A stretch of 64,000 nt of DNA from NCBI RefSeq assembly GCF_003594875.1, contig NZ_QZEY01000002.1, positions 372,001 through 436,000 on the forward strand, written 5' to 3'. The stretch comes from Bailinhaonella thermotolerans. Its GTDB lineage: Bacteria > Actinomycetota > Actinomycetes > Streptosporangiales > Streptosporangiaceae. Shown piece by piece: positions 20,301 through 31,216 of the stretch. Position 1 is the stretch's first letter, and every line of letters starts with the position of its first letter. The notes beneath the pieces were generated by a model that saw only the letters and a program-made list of their open reading frames with translations, was not told the DNA's origin and ran no database searches. The position numbers and the translations under genes are program-made.

Positions 20301-20461
20301 ACGGCCGGAGGCACAGCCCGGCCGGGTACCGGCCTCTCGTCGTTGCTGAGTGTGCTGAGCCGCGGGGGTTTTCGCGGATCAGCGGCCGTGGGCGGCGCCG
20401 TGAGGAGGGAGCCCGCGAGCGCCGCCGTCAGCGCCGCCGCGAGCCACGCGAGCCGTTTCAT
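14390..20461 (-). CDS. RHS/YD-repeat giant surface protein (RHS1)
   Basis: This 2023-residue exported protein starts with a clear signal peptide (about 1-31). An N-terminal beta-rich region follows, with SWVGEGFDYQPGFIERSY near 270. YD repeats run from about 840 to 1720 (YDALGRLTRV, YDLRGRRIRV, YDADGNRLIRR). The RHS core ending is LGAREYDPENGRFISVDP. RHS proteins form a hollow shell that encloses a variable C-terminal effector. Here the tip (about 1770-2023) is Lys-rich with a duplicated KKNKSEVGRGEADRARK-like unit, then a cysteine cluster and a Gly-rich tail; I recognise no toxin family. GGAGG before 20461 fixes the start. No immunity-type gene follows. Confidence 0.88.
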   Translation of the reverse strand: MKRLAWLAAALTAALAGSLLTAPPTAADPRKPPRLSTLSNDERPVPGRAVPPAVLPADPEAAVAVRARPAVNWPGPGAAQTAVRGANPARATAVDVLDRAATERAGVRGVLFRVGGADSVAPSRAPSVQKVPVEIDYSGYRHAYGGDWATRLTVTQLPECALTNPGAAGCARRTTVLSANDVKAGRLTANVSTGGLFAVTAASSGSAGSYQPTSLSPSATWQVGTQSGDFTWSYPIGTPDLPGIGPGIDLSYSSGSVDGRVAATNNQPSWVGEGFDYQPGFIERSYKPCKEDGVPNSGDQCWATWNAHIVLPGMAGELVRDAADPSKWRVEEDDGWRVELLTGAANGDDGGTGDKGEHWKLTSPDGTQYHFGLNRLPGWTTGKPETNSAWTVPVYGNNPGEPCHSPGWCQQAYRWSLDYVLDPHGDVMSVYYDRQTNHYARGGTAVTPYIRGGQVARIEYGQRHEQVYGGAAPARVLFTTEGRCVKNSACTQAIPQDWPDTPWDQHCGSASCAINSPTFWTEKRLARITTQVRSGGEYRDVDSWTLTHSFPDPGDASGAGLWLDSIAKTGHSGGSPMSLPPVRFDGTTIANRVGGGDQYRVALNKRRLSAIYNEAGGRTHVTYSLECEAGTPRPAPDANTKRCYPAYWTPEGAPAPELGWWQKPVVTQVTEDDLVGGNGRRITQYEYFGDQDIPGAAWHRDDAELVPERYKTWGQWRGFAKVRVKTGDPAKGPQTVTEQVFFRGMDGDLKSGGGAKTVRVRDSEGRELADSPVLRGFARETIEYNGLNWTSKTISEPVLLKMTARRPRPDGGPELQAWLSEEKVETTYTALGDGRVRVTETRNRFDSYGLLDQVHDLGDTSTPEDDTCTTIAYTRNEARWIVDAESEVTEVSVPCGTTPSYPKDLLSGRRYHYDGQAWGAAPTRGDVTKTEQVASWDANGPRYVTLGRAVLDEHGRAIESYDAEDHKATTSYVPETGGPVISRTVTNALGHSATTVADPLRGVPVKTTDANSLVTEQEYDALGRLTRVWLPGRSKAAHPATPNLEYEYAVKNTAPSAVRTKSLLGTGSSYVSSYSLMDGFLRQRQTQTPSPDGRRIVTDTFYDSHGRLARTNAGYYEESSAPSASLWLADDDMVPSQTVYEYDAEGRETAEILRSRGTEKWRTTTSYGGDWTAVDPPDGDTPEMEIFDAHGRTVERRQFHGNAPSGDHDATKYAYTKAGDLASVTDPAGNVWRYGYDLRGRRIRVEDPDTGTSTSVFDDLGRVVSATDSRGKTIFHAYDALGRETATHEGSATGPKLTERVYDTVSKGGLTSSTRYAGGHAYRSEIMGVDAAGRPTGNRVVIPAAEGALQGTYETTFEYDAIGQVVKRKLPAVGGLPAETLQTAYDPENGLPMTLGSQLGRYVSETEYTNVGELGRLYLGEQGRGVLRQFEYDEATARLTRLLTEKDSVPMTVADVRLDYDPAGNVVRVADDAAADVQCYAYDHLRRLTEAWTPAGQCEDPRSADTLGGPAPYWHSYEYDKTGNRTKEVQHAAAGDTIRTYAYPAAGQAQPHTLRSVVTTGPGGGHTDTFGYDSDGNTVKRVVKGVEQAMTWDSEGHLSSVTKEGQTESYVYDADGNRLIRRNPTGTTLFLGDTELQLKDGAVTGTRYYGHSGVTVAVRTGRPGGSTLTWLASDHQGTAQAAIEAEGLKATVRRSLPFGGPRGAEPPDWPGERGFVGGTKDPTGLTHLGAREYDPENGRFISVDPLIDVNDPQTMNGYAYSENSPITKADPDGLKAKKCSNHRECEGSNADIARAAKKMKERAKKAEAAKKNRIRDQERREAQQKRNKSNVGRDEAKKAKKKYTRDLREEQQKKNKSEVGRGEADRARKQKYDEDHPMFCFKVCSRKGVRYCPPGGCVDPPPTRLFSRTKACIYLCFNVTNDGEFDGDGEGGIGRKWDEPKIYEEKKPESIKAKLKSTAYAAYTTGLHVGVSSKDDIEATTGVCYFFIGGGCFVNGKTKKGGYWWGLEVGLGMGMGAESDGWS

Positions 20462-20557
20462 GACTGCCTCCAGAGCAGGGGAACATCGGCGTCCGGCGCG
20501 CAGTGGAGAAGGGACACCGGATTCGGGTGTGGGTGAGAGCACGCGGGTTCGTGATCG

Positions 20558-23500
20558 TCAGCGGGAGTCGAAGGCGAAGACCTGGCCCGGGGCGGCCGGG
20601 TCGCAGGTCGCGAGGGTGGTGTCGGCGCCGGTCGCGGTGGAGTCCCCCACCACGGCCAGGCACTGGTTCGTGTCGCGGAAGACGATTTGGTGGCCCTTCA
20701 GCGGGGCCATGACGGGCCGGAGGAGGAGGGTGGAGTTCGTGACCTCCGAGCAGAAGCCGTTCGCCGGTCGGGTCGTGCTCCAGTCGGTGTCCAGGCCCAT
20801 GCAGCCGGGGCCGTGCTCGGGTGCATGGTGGTGACGCGGTAGGTGTCGCCGCTCTTCTCCAGGGACTGGGGTGGGCTGACCGAGGCGCAGTTCCCCTGGT
20901 AGAGGAAGCCGGTCGAGCCGCCCTGCTCGGTCAGGCAGAGCCCGGAGTGCACCGAGCGGATCTTGATCGGACCGGTGGGGGGCGGGTCGGGCATGCCGTA
21001 CATGTCCTTCACCTGGGCGTCCGAGGCGGCGTACTCGCCCACCCGGACCTCGTCCACGTCGCCGGCCCAGTGATCCAGCCACCAGCCGTCCCACTGGCCG
21101 TGCCCGACGATGAACGAGCCGCCGGCGGTCCAGGTGCGGTAGAGGGTGGCGCTGCCCTGGAGCACGGCGTCCACGTAGAAGCGCAGGACGCCGTTGGAGG
21201 CCGTGTAGACGGCGGCCAGGTGGGTCCAGCGGTCGGGGACGGCGGCCTTCCGGGACGTCACCCGGATCATCACGCTGCCGGGCGAGTCGGCCTTGGGGGT
21301 CACGACCTCCCACCGGTCGGTGTCCGCGGCGTATCCGAGGGCGAAGCCACTGTAGTGCCGGGAGTCCTGGCTGACGGCGACGGCGCGTGTCTTCGGGGTC
21401 CTGGGCCGGTGCCTGACCCACGCGGCGACGGTGAAGCTCCCGTCCGTGCGGACCAGCGGGCCGCCGGAGTACACACGCTGGCTTCCGGATCCGTCGAACG
21501 CGATCGCCGAGCCGCGCACCCCGGGCGTCCAGGCGGCGCTCTCGGCCACCTGCAGGCGGTGGCCGTTGCCGCTGGTGTCCGTCGTGACGTCCCCCGCGCC
21601 CTCGTCGAATCCGAAGGTTCCGCCGGGCGGGGCGGGCCGGCCCTTCATGATCGCCGCGATGTCGCCGGGGGTGAGCACCCGGTCCACGGCGTGGACCGCG
21701 TCGACGGCTCCTTTCCAGTGCCACAGCCGCAGGCCCAGGGCCTTGCCGCCGCCGATCACGAACGCGCCCGTGCCCGCCCACGGGGCCTCCCTGGCGGCGG
21801 TGGCCGTCAGCTTGCCGTCCACGTACAGCCGCAGTTGCCGCATGTCCGCGTCGTACACCCCGGCCAGGTGGGTCCAGCGGCCGGTGACCGGCAGCGCGGA
21901 GGCGAAGGCGGCCTGGCCCTGACCGGAGCCGTCCCCCGCGCGCGCGGCGAACGCCCACCGCCCCCAGGTCTTGTCGAAGCCGAGGGTGAAGGCGCTGTCC
22001 TGCTCGCCGTCCTGGCTCACGGCGACGGCGGTCCCGGCCTTGGAGTCCAGGCGGACCCAGGCGGCGGCGCTGAAGCTCTGGTCGGTCGGCACGACGGGAC
22101 CGGCCGAGAAGGCGAACCCGTTCTGACCGTCCAGATGCAGCGCGCCGCCGTCGCGTCCCGGGCCCCAGGAGGCACCCGGGGACGTGGTCGCGAGCGTGTG
22201 CCGGTTGCCCGTGTCGTCGGCGGCGACCCTGCCCTCGGTCTCGTCCAGCCGCCACTCCGCGGAGGCGGGGGATCTCGGCACGCCCATCACGGTTCTCAGC
22301 TCGTCGGCGGAGACGACGCGCGCGTACGCCCGGAGATCGTCCAGCTCGCCCGGCAGCAGCCAGACATGTCCGTCCGCCCTGCTCATCTTGCCGACGCGCA
22401 GCGGGCCGTCCGCGTTGACCGATCCCGTGTGGGGAGTCGTCCCTGCGTGCCTGCCGTTGACGTAGACGCGCAGCTCGCGCCGTTCGGCGTCGTGTACTCC
22501 CGCGACGTGGGTCCACACCCCCGTCTGCGCCCCCGTGTTGGACAGCGCGCAGGTCTCCCCGTCCTGCGGGCGGAAGCAGAGCGCCCAGCGGTGCATCCAC
22601 CATCGGTAGTTGAGCGAGACGGCGCTGGCCCCGGACCCGTCCTGCGTGATGATCGGCCAGTCGCTGTCCTGGTTGTCGATCTTGACCCAGCCCATCACCG
22701 TGAAGCTCTTGGTCGTGTCCAGGACCGGGTGCCCGGCCGTCGCCTCCCCGGCGGCCCCGTCGAAGCGCAGGCCGCCGTCGCCCGCCCGGCCCTGGCCCCA
22801 AGCCGCGCCGGAGGTCAGGGTCAGCGGATGCCGGTTGGCCGTACCGCCGGTCGAGGCGCTGTCCACCGCCGTCTCACCCGAACCGTCGTTGAGCGTCCAC
22901 CAGGCGATGGGACCGCTCACCGCGACGAGAGTGAAGTAGTGACGGCGAATGGGCCCGAGGTTGCCCGCCCTGTCGATGAACCGCGCCGAGACGTAGTTGC
23001 TGCCCGCCCGCCGAGAGGCCAGGGTGACCGACGCCCGGCCGCCCGGGGCGTCCGCCGCTATCTTCGTCTTGGGATCCTCGTTGATGCCGTGCATGAAGCC
23101 GGCGACGTCGGTGTTGCCACCCGCGTCGAAGGTGAAGACCCCGTACTGGTACTGCAGGCCCGTACGGCTGTTCGCCGGGAAGTCCGGCGAGGTGATGACG
23201 GGTGTGCCGGTCGGCGGCTGGGTGTCGACGCTGAACTGGCACCAGGGCGACCACGCCGTGGTGGCCTCGCCGTCGTCGGCGCGCACGCGCCAGCGGTACC
23301 GGCCGCCCGAAGTCAGTACGCCATCGGGGATCGTGACCGCGTGGCCGACGTCGCCCCCGCCGTACTCGGTGCTGATCGTCCCCAGCGGCGTGCCGTCCTC
23401 GGCCTGCCACTCGTACGTCGCGCGGACGCGCTGCTCGGCGTCGTACAGGACGGCGTCGAGCTCGGGGACGGTCGTCTTGATGTGGACGCTCCAGTCCTGG

Positions 23501-25071
23501 GCGCACGGCATGCCGGTCGCCTTCGGCCGGGGAACCTCGGGGATCGTGTTGTACTCCACCGCGAAGATCAGGTCCCTGATGCGGAACTCCTTGCCGCCGG
23601 TGCGCGCCGTCTCCGCGCCGCGCAGGCCGATGGTGAGGGTCTCGGCCCCGGCGGCGACCTGCTCGGACAGGAAGTCCTTCAGGTCGTGGCCCACCGTGCT
23701 CGGATGGCACTTGACCGGATCGCCGCCGTGGGAGTCGGTCCTGGAGCCGATCTTCCGCAGCCAGGCGGGCTGGTTCTGCCAGGTCGTCTCGACGCTGATC
23801 GTGCCGGTCTGCCAGAGCTGCCACTCGGCGGGCGTGCAGTCGTAGGCCCGCTCGATGTACGCCTGGAACTTGGCGGACTTGATCGTCTTGCCGAGGAGCG
23901 GGGCGGTGAAGAGCTGGAAGAACGACCGGTAGAAGGGGGCCGACACGCCGTTGATCAGCTCGTCGGGGTTCGCTCCCGTGCGGGCGTTGTACGTCGTATC
24001 CACCCACGATCCGGTCGGATACGCCTGGCTGACCAGCACCCAGTGCTGCCAGACCACCGAAGGCACCGCGTCCATGAAGAGCGGATAGCTGGTGTCCGCC
24101 CCGGTGAGCAGCGCCGGGTCCGGCACCAGCTCGATGGCGTCGCGGCCCGTGTCGACCCGTACGGCGCGGCGCCGGTCGCCCTCGCGCGGCCCCAGGGAGC
24201 GCCCCGCGCGGCCCCCGCCCGAGTCCCACATCCGCGGCTGCTGGCTCGTGACCAGCGCCCGCCCCCTGGAATCGACCGCCGTCAGGCTCCCCGACTTCCC
24301 GGCCCGCGGCGTCAGGCCCGCGGCCTCCAGGCCGACCCGCAGGCGGCGCAGCCCAGGGTCGCGCGCCGCCTTGGCGTTCTTGACCACCAGGACCTCGGAG
24401 AACCCGGCCTCCGTCACCCGCGCCACCAGGTCCACTCCCGGGAAGACCTCGCGGTACGTCGCGGAGGGACCGTCCAGCTCGGGGGCGGGCAGCGGCCGCG
24501 GCCAGCGGTAGGACAAGCGCCGCCCGTCGCGGCCGACCGTGGCGAGCGGCCCGGAGCCGCCACCGGACAGCGAGACCTCGCCGGCGGCGGCCTTCGGCGC
24601 GACCCGCCCGTCGGGCCGCCGCGTCAGTGTGAGGTCGATCGCGGTCCAGCGGCCGCCGGTCCGGGCCTGGACGGGACGCGGGTGGAACTCGGCGGTGAAC
24701 GTGCCGTCCGCGTTGGCGAAGATCTTGGTCGAAGGCGTGCCCTGGCCCTGGACCTGGACCCGCCGGCCCAGTCTGCGCGCCTCCCGCACCTCGGGAGTCC
24801 CGCCGTCCCGTCCCGCCGCGCGGTCCGGCTCCGCCGTCCCCGCCCTGCCCGCCGCGCCGTCCCCGGCCCCTGACCCCCCTCCCGGGGACGGCGGGCGGCC
24901 CGCCGCCCCGGCCCCCGAGCCGGGTGGGAAGGTCCCGGGGGTCGACGGGGCGGCGGGACCGGCCGCGGCGCGCGCGGCCGGTGTTCCCGTGGTGATCGGA
25001 AGCAGCGCGAGCACCGCCGCGACCGCGACCAGTGGCCGGATGGTGAGCCGTCCCCCGCGCCTCCGGCGCAT
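20558..25071 (-). CDS. LamG x3 / ricin-trefoil surface protein with a frameshift near the end
   Basis: This is a large exported protein, about 1504 residues if repaired. It has an N-terminal hydrophobic export segment, a Gly/Pro-rich linker, and a DNRLRE-like region (about 340-500, with TTWQNQPAWL). A short beta domain follows, then three LamG/concanavalin-like domains (about 730-925, 940-1135, 1145-1355; each with WTHLAGVYD-type motifs) and a ricin-type trefoil (about 1365-1504). At 20818-20821 the frame shifts: the unshifted frame ends at 20698, while the other frame continues into HGPGCMGLDTD and ends QVFAFDSR, matching the trefoil of the 31217-32230 protein. Adding one base makes the length divisible by three. 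The start overlaps the RHS2 stop (TGATG). Confidence 0.82.
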
Positions 25072-28000
25072 CACGTGCCCGAGCCGGACGGCGAACCGAG
25101 GTACACCTGCAGGCCGGTGAGCCCGCTGGGCCCGGGCACCGGGGGCCGGGACGGAGGAACGGCCTTCAGGGCGGAGACCTGCCGGTGGAAGGCGTCGGGC
25201 GAGCCCGCGCGCGCCCCGGTCAGGAACGGCGGCGCCTGGTCGTTGTTGGGGGCCGGCAGGCACGAGCTCCAGCTCCCGCAGGGCGAGGTCGACGGGGCGT
25301 CGGGCGCGTCGTAGGTGTCGAAGGCGGAACCGTCCTGGAAGTCGCCGCCGCCGGCGTCCGCCTCGCCGTACCCGCCGTACCAGTGGGCGTCGTACGAGGC
25401 GTGGTTCATGTAGTCCCCGTCCAGCACCCAGCCCTGGTCCCAGCCGGAGTAGGAGTAGGAGGGGTAGGAGTAGACGGAGCCGCCTCGGCCGGAGCCGCCG
25501 GAACCCGTGCGCGTGACCGCCCCCCACGCCGACCTCCCGGGCGGGCCGCCGTAGTCGTACCTCTGCCCGAAGCCGGGCATCGAGCGCTTGACGTTGTCCG
25601 ACACCCGCTTCGACGACGACCTCGCCGATCCGGTGTACGCCGACGCCGTGGACCTCCCCGATCCGGTGGACGCCGACGCCGTGGACCTCCCCGATCCGGT
25701 GGACGCCGACGCCGTGGACCTCCCCGATTTCGGCGACCTCGACTTCACGGGGATCGAGGACTTCGGCGACTTCGCCGTCTTCTTCGCCCTCAGGCCGTCG
25801 GCGTCGATGAAGCTGACGGGGCTGTTGTTGGCGTACGCGTAGCCGTTCACCTGCTGCGGGTCGGCGTGGTCGGTGACCGGGTCCACGGAGGCGAATGCCC
25901 CCGTCACCGGGTCGTACGCGCGGGCGCCGAGCTGGGTCAGCCCCGTCGGGTCCGCGATGCCGCCGACGAATCCGCGCTGCCCGGGCCAGCTCGCCGGGGC
26001 CGGGCCGCGCAGTTCGCCGGAGGGCAGGTGGCGGCGCCTCGACACCGCGAGCGTGTCGGCGTCGACCGCCGCGACCGCGGTGCCGTTCAGGTCGGAGACC
26101 AGCCAGGACACTCCGCTGCCCGTCCGCGCCGCGATCACCTGGTCGCCGTGCCGGTAGTGGCGCGTCGCGGTGACCTTCCCGCCGGACACGGTGACCTCGG
26201 TGTCGCCCGCGTACAGCGTGGTGCCGGAGGCGTCCCGGCGGATCAGCCGGGCCCCGTCGGCGTCGTGGACGTACGACACCGTCGTCGCGCCGTCCGCCAC
26301 GGAGGCGAGCAGTCCCTCACCGTCCCAGGTCAGCGTCTGGGTCTTCCCGGCGACCACGCGGCTCGTCAGGTTCCCGGCGGCGTCGTGGGCGAAGGTGTCG
26401 GTGCGGTCCACGCCCGGGCCCGAGCGGCGCACGGACGTGACGGCGTGCGGCCGGGCGGAGCCGGGGGCCGGATGGGCGGAGGTCGCGGTGAGGTCTCCCG
26501 CGCTCTCGTGCCGGACCTCCGTACGGCGGTTGCCGGTGACGTCGTAGCCGAAGCCGTGCCAGTACGGCGCGGGCCCGCCGAGCCCGGCCCGCGCGGGCTC
26601 GGCGGCGCAGTCGCCGTCCGCCGGGGTCCACGCCTCGGCCAGCCGCCGCAGGTGGTCGTTGCGCAGGCACTGCACGTCGGGCTCGCCCGTCTCGTCGGCG
26701 AGCCGGGTGACGTTGCCTGCCGGGTCGTAGGCGTACGTCAGGTTCGTCACGTCCTCCCGGGCGTGGGAGGTGGCGGCGCCGGTGAGGCGGCGGGTGGCCT
26801 CGTCGTAGGAGTAGGACGACGTCACCGCCCGCTCCGGGTCCCCGTGCGTGCGGGCCGCCAGTTCCCCCAGCTCGTTGTACTCGGCCGTGCCGTACTCGGC
26901 GGTGCCGCCGCCGGCCAGGTCCCCGGTGAGCGTGAGGGGCAGGCCCTGCTCGGTGTAGCGGTGGGTGAGCGTCTCGGCGGGCAGGCCCCCGACGGCGGGC
27001 AGCGTGACCTGGGCGGGCTTGTCGCCCTCGGTGTGGGTGAGCGCGGTGGTGAGCGAGGTGAAGCCGAACCCGTCCGAGGCGGGCACGGTCACGCGCTGCC
27101 CGGTGAGGCGGTCCCGGCCGTCGTACCCGGTGACCGCCACGGTGTACTCGCCCGTCCCGGTGTACCGGGTGGAGGAGGTGAGCAGCCCCTTGGACAGGGT
27201 GTCGTACGTCCATTCGGCCAGCTTGGCCGTGCCCTCGTGCGCGGCGGTCTTGCGGCCGAGCGCGTCGTAGGCGTAGGTGATCGTCTTGCCCCTGGCGTCC
27301 GTGCGCGAGGTGAGGTTGCCCACCGCGTCGTAGGTCTGGGTGGTGGCGCCGCGGTCGGGCTGCTCGGCCCGGATCATGCGGCCGCGCAGGTCGTAGCCGT
27401 ACCGCCAGACGTTCCCGGCCGGATCGGTGACCTTGGCCGCGCGCCCGGCCTCGTCGTACTCGTATCGGGTGGCGTCGAAGGAGCCGGCGGGCGCGCCGCC
27501 GTGGAACTGGCGCAGCTCGGTGACACGGCCGCGGGCGTCGGTGAACGTCTGGGTGGCCGTCTCGCCCTCGGGCGGGTCCACCGCGGTCCAGTTCCCCCCG
27601 TACGAGGTGGTGGTGCGCCGCACCTCTGCGCCCCGGGAGAGCAGGATCTCCGCGATGCGCCGCCCGGCACGGTCGTACTGGTAGACGGTCTGGGAGGGGA
27701 TGTCCGAAACGGGAGTGCCCAGTACCTTCCCTGCGGAGGTGTCGGGGTCGTAGTAGGGCGCGTTGCGCGAGGCCACGTTGCCGTGCGAGTCGTAGAGCGT
27801 GTCCGTCAGGACGCGGCCGGTGGTGCCCGAGGCCGCGCTGACCTGCGTCTGCCGCTCCCTGCCGAAGCCGTCGTACAGCGTGAACGCGGTGCTGGTGGCC
27901 CCCTCGCCGACGAGGATGCGGCTCGTCACCGAGGACGCGGCGTCCGCGCGGACGTCGTAGGCGAACTCGCGGCTCGGCGCCGTGGTGAGGGCGCGGCCGG

Positions 28001-31000
28001 GCAGCCAGACCTTCTCCAGCCGGCCGAGGCCGTCGTACCGCAGCTCGGTGCGCCGGTCGTCGCCCGCCGTCCCCGGGTCGTTGGCGTCCACCTCCGCGAT
28101 GGGCAGGCCCCACGCGGGATGGAGTTCGCGCCGCTGGGCGTGGCCCAGCGGGTTCGTGGTCATCACCGCGGAAACCGGCCCGCCCGTCGCCGGCGTGTAC
28201 GCGGTGACGGTCTTGGCGTCCCGCGCGTCCAGCTCCTCCACCACGCGCCCGTGCGCGTCGTGGGAGGCGCGGGACACCGGCGTGTAGACGGGCCCGGCGT
28301 CCCAGCCCGACAGCTCCTCGGTCCTGGTCACGTCGCCCTTGGCGGGGGCGGCGCCGTGCGTCGTCGCACCGTCGTGGAAGTAGCGGGTGTCGGAGATCGC
28401 GTCGGCCGGGTACGACGGCGTCGTCGCGCACGCCGCGCCGTACTTCTCGACCCGGGAGACGGTCGAGAGGATCCAGGCCCCGTGTTCCTGGCGTATGACA
28501 CCTTGGTGCACGTGTCGTCGGCGGGCGTCGAGACGTCGCCCAGGTCGTCGCTCTGCCGGTGGAACCCGCGGTCGTCGTACCCGATCCGCAGATCGGTGTC
28601 GCGGAAGCCCCCGCCGGCCAGCGCGGTCCTGGTCTGCACGCGGCCCACCCCGGTCAGGTACGCCGCCAGCGTCCCCGATGAACGGGCGCGCCGCGCGGTC
28701 GGGGCGGACGACTCCCAGGGCTCGCTGAGCGTCATGGAGACCAGCGGCCCGCCGTCACCCTCGTAGGTGATCGTCTCCCGGGTGAAGCCGCGCCGGACCG
28801 GCAGGTCGGGCAGGCTGCCGCCGCGCGAGTCGGTGACGGTGACCTGCTTGCGGGTCTTGTCGGCGTTCAGGTCGCCGTCCATGCCCTGCAGGAACAGGTG
28901 CTCGGTCAGGGTCTGCGGCACGCCGAGGGCGCCGTTGCCCGTGCGCACCTTCACCCGCAGGAACCCGCGCCACTGCCCCCAGCTCTTGCGGGCGTCCGGC
29001 ACCATCTCCAGGTCGTCGTGCGCCCAGGCGCCGCCGATGTACTGGTAGGACGTGACCTTGGGCGCGTTGCGGCCGGGCAGGTCCCGGTCGATCACCTGGC
29101 TCACGACGTACTTGTGGAAGAAGCCCAGTTCCGGAGCCGGTGCCCCTTCGGGGACCCAGTACTCGGGGAAGCACCGCTGGGTGTTGCGGTCGGGCGCCGG
29201 CAACGTCGCCGCGGTGCACTCGGGCTTGGCGTAGGTGACCTCGGTCACCCCGCCCAGCTCGTTGTGGATCTTCGTGATGCGGCGCTTCTTCAGCGTGCGC
29301 TCGTTGAGCGGGTTCGCGACGACCCGGTTGGGCAGGCTCTCGCCGTCGAACCGCACCGTCGGCAGGGACGTCGTCCCGCCGCCCGCGTGGCCGGCGTGCG
29401 TGATCGAGTTCAGCCACAACATCGGGCTGCCGGCGTCACCGGTGGCCGGGTATTCGTGGGACAGCGCCCAGGAGTCCACGTCGCGCAGCTCCGTGCCCTC
29501 CCGGACCTGCGTCGTGATCTTGGCCAGGCGACGGGAGGTCCAGAACGTCGGCGAGGCGGTCGCGCAGGACGTGCCCTCGCACGCCTGGTCCCACGGCGTG
29601 TCCGGCCAGTCCTGCGGCGTCTGCCGCGTGCACTGCGATTTCTCCACACAGCGGCCCGCGGCGGTGAAGACGACCCGGGCCCCGGGGGTGGACGAATAGA
29701 CCTCGCCGTCGCGCTGGCCGTAGTCGATGCGCTCCAGGTGCCCGCCGCGCACGTACTCGGCGGGCGCGCCGCCGTTCTTCGCGTAGCGGTTGGTCTCCTT
29801 CTGGTAGAAGTACGACGCCGCGTCGCCGTGCGGGGTCACCACGTAGTCGAGGTTCCAGCGGTAGGCCTGCGCGCAGGACGACGCGGCGAAGGTCCCCGCG
29901 TGACAGGGCTCCCCCGCGTTGTTGCCGAACACCGGGACGGACCAGGCCGAGTTCGTCTCCGCCTTGCCCTCCGCCCATCCGGGCAGCCGGTTGCGTCCGA
30001 AGTGGTACTGAACGCCGTCGGGGCCCGTCAGCCGCCAGTGCTCCCCGTTGTCGTCGCCGTTGCCCGCCGCGCCGGCCAGCAGCTCCACCCGGAACCCGCC
30101 GTCGCGCTCGGCCTTCCACACGCCCGACTGCTCGTCCAGCACGAGCTCGCTGGTCAGCCCGGGCAGCACCACGGTCGCGCTCTGGACGACGCGCCCGTCG
30201 TGGGAGGCCCAGCACAGGTCGCCGGACCCCGCCTGCCCATCCTCCTTGCACGGCTTGTACGACCGCTCGATGAAACCGCCCGCCTGGAGCGTGAAGCCCT
30301 CCCCCGCCCAGGTGGGCTGGTTGTTCGTCGCGGCGGCGTGCCCGTCGATGGCACCCGAGGCGTACGACAGGGTCAGCTCCGGCTCGGCGCCGGGCATCGG
30401 CGGCACCCGCATCGGGTACGACCACTCGAAGTCCCCGGCCTGGAGTCCCACCTGCCACGTCGCGGCCGGGGCGAGCGAGGTCGGCGTGTAGGAGCCCATC
30501 GGACCGCTCGGCGCCGCCGTGACGGCGTACAGGCCACCGGAGTCTGCGACCTGCGCCGTCATCGTCTTGCGCGCCACGTCGTTCGCGGCGGGAACCGGTG
30601 TCCGCCGCCCCGCGGCGTCCAGCCGCACGACCCTCAGCCGGGTCGCCCAGTCGCCCCCGTACGCGCCCGCGAAGGCCGAATAATCGATCTTCACCCGGGA
30701 GGTGCCCGCCCCCGCGCCGGGCTCGCCGGAGTCGGCGGAGCCGCGCACCGGGCCGGACGCGGCCGGGGTGACGCGGAAGAGCAGGCCGGCGACTCCAGCC
30801 CGGGCCGCCGCCGCCCGGTCGAGCACCTCCACGCCCGCGCCGCCCCGCTCCACCTTGATCGCGCCGGCCGCCGGCCAGATCACCCTGGGTGGCTCACGCC
30901 GCACGGAACTGGCCTCGGCGTCGGCGGGTAAGGGCCGTGCCGCGACGGGCTCGACCTCGACGGGCCGGGCCTCGGAGGCGGCCCTCGACCCGCCCCGGGT

Positions 31001-31087
31001 TCCGCCGGGCCACACCACCACGAGGACCGAGAGCACTAACAACAGGGCGATGCCCAGGGGCAGCAGCCGATCGCACCGATGCGTCAT
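25071..31087 (-). pseudogene. RHS/YD-repeat giant (RHS2), split by a one-base frameshift
   Basis: This is a paralogue of RHS1, about 2005 residues if one base is restored. The first part (31087 to about 28480) has a hydrophobic signal or anchor (residues 7-26), TWAGEGFTLQAGGFIERSY and an RHS1-like block ending DDTCTKVSYARNTG. The second part continues one frame over as AWILSTVSRVEKYGAAC and carries the YD repeats and the core LGARAYDPVTGAFASVDP. The break is in CCCC at 28478-28481. The C-terminal tip (about 230 residues) is Ser/Gly/Tyr-rich with an 11-residue repeat, unlike RHS1. The stop overlaps the LamG gene start. Either half alone would be non-functional unless slippage or a base error explains the break. 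Confidence 0.8.
25627..25734. repeat. 33-bp in-frame repeat in the RHS2 tip
   Basis: Two full identical 33-bp units (25648-25680, 25681-25713) with partial copies on both sides encode an 11-residue Ser/Thr/Gly-rich repeat, SGRSTASASTG. The period is a multiple of three, so copy number could change without breaking the frame. Confidence 0.88.
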
Positions 31088-31216
31088 GCCCGCGACCCTG
31101 CGACCTGGCCGGGCCCGCTGACAAGATCCGTGGCCGGTCCGCCTTGCACGGGTCTGTCCATGCAGGTCAGCGGCCTCAGCGGACCAGAACGAACCAGGGG
31201 GCGGCGGATCCCGCGG

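Noticed and set aside
20821-24873. A 1350-codon open frame on the + strand opposite the LamG gene
   Set aside because: It is the mirror of a high-GC gene on the other strand. Its residues show no domain and are Arg/Gly/Pro/Val-rich, while the minus frame encodes recognisable LamG and trefoil domains.
25627-25734. CRISPR or mobile-element repeats
   Set aside because: The 33-bp period is a codon multiple inside a coding region and encodes a regular peptide repeat.
28470-28490. Programmed -1 ribosomal frameshift as the main explanation in RHS2
   Set aside because: Slippage on G GGG is possible, but no canonical heptamer or downstream pseudoknot was evident. Two other breaks of the same kind in unrelated contexts favour sequence error or deletion.
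25185-28766. A 1193-codon open frame opposite RHS2
   Set aside because: Antisense shadow; the minus strand carries YD repeats and the RHS core motif.
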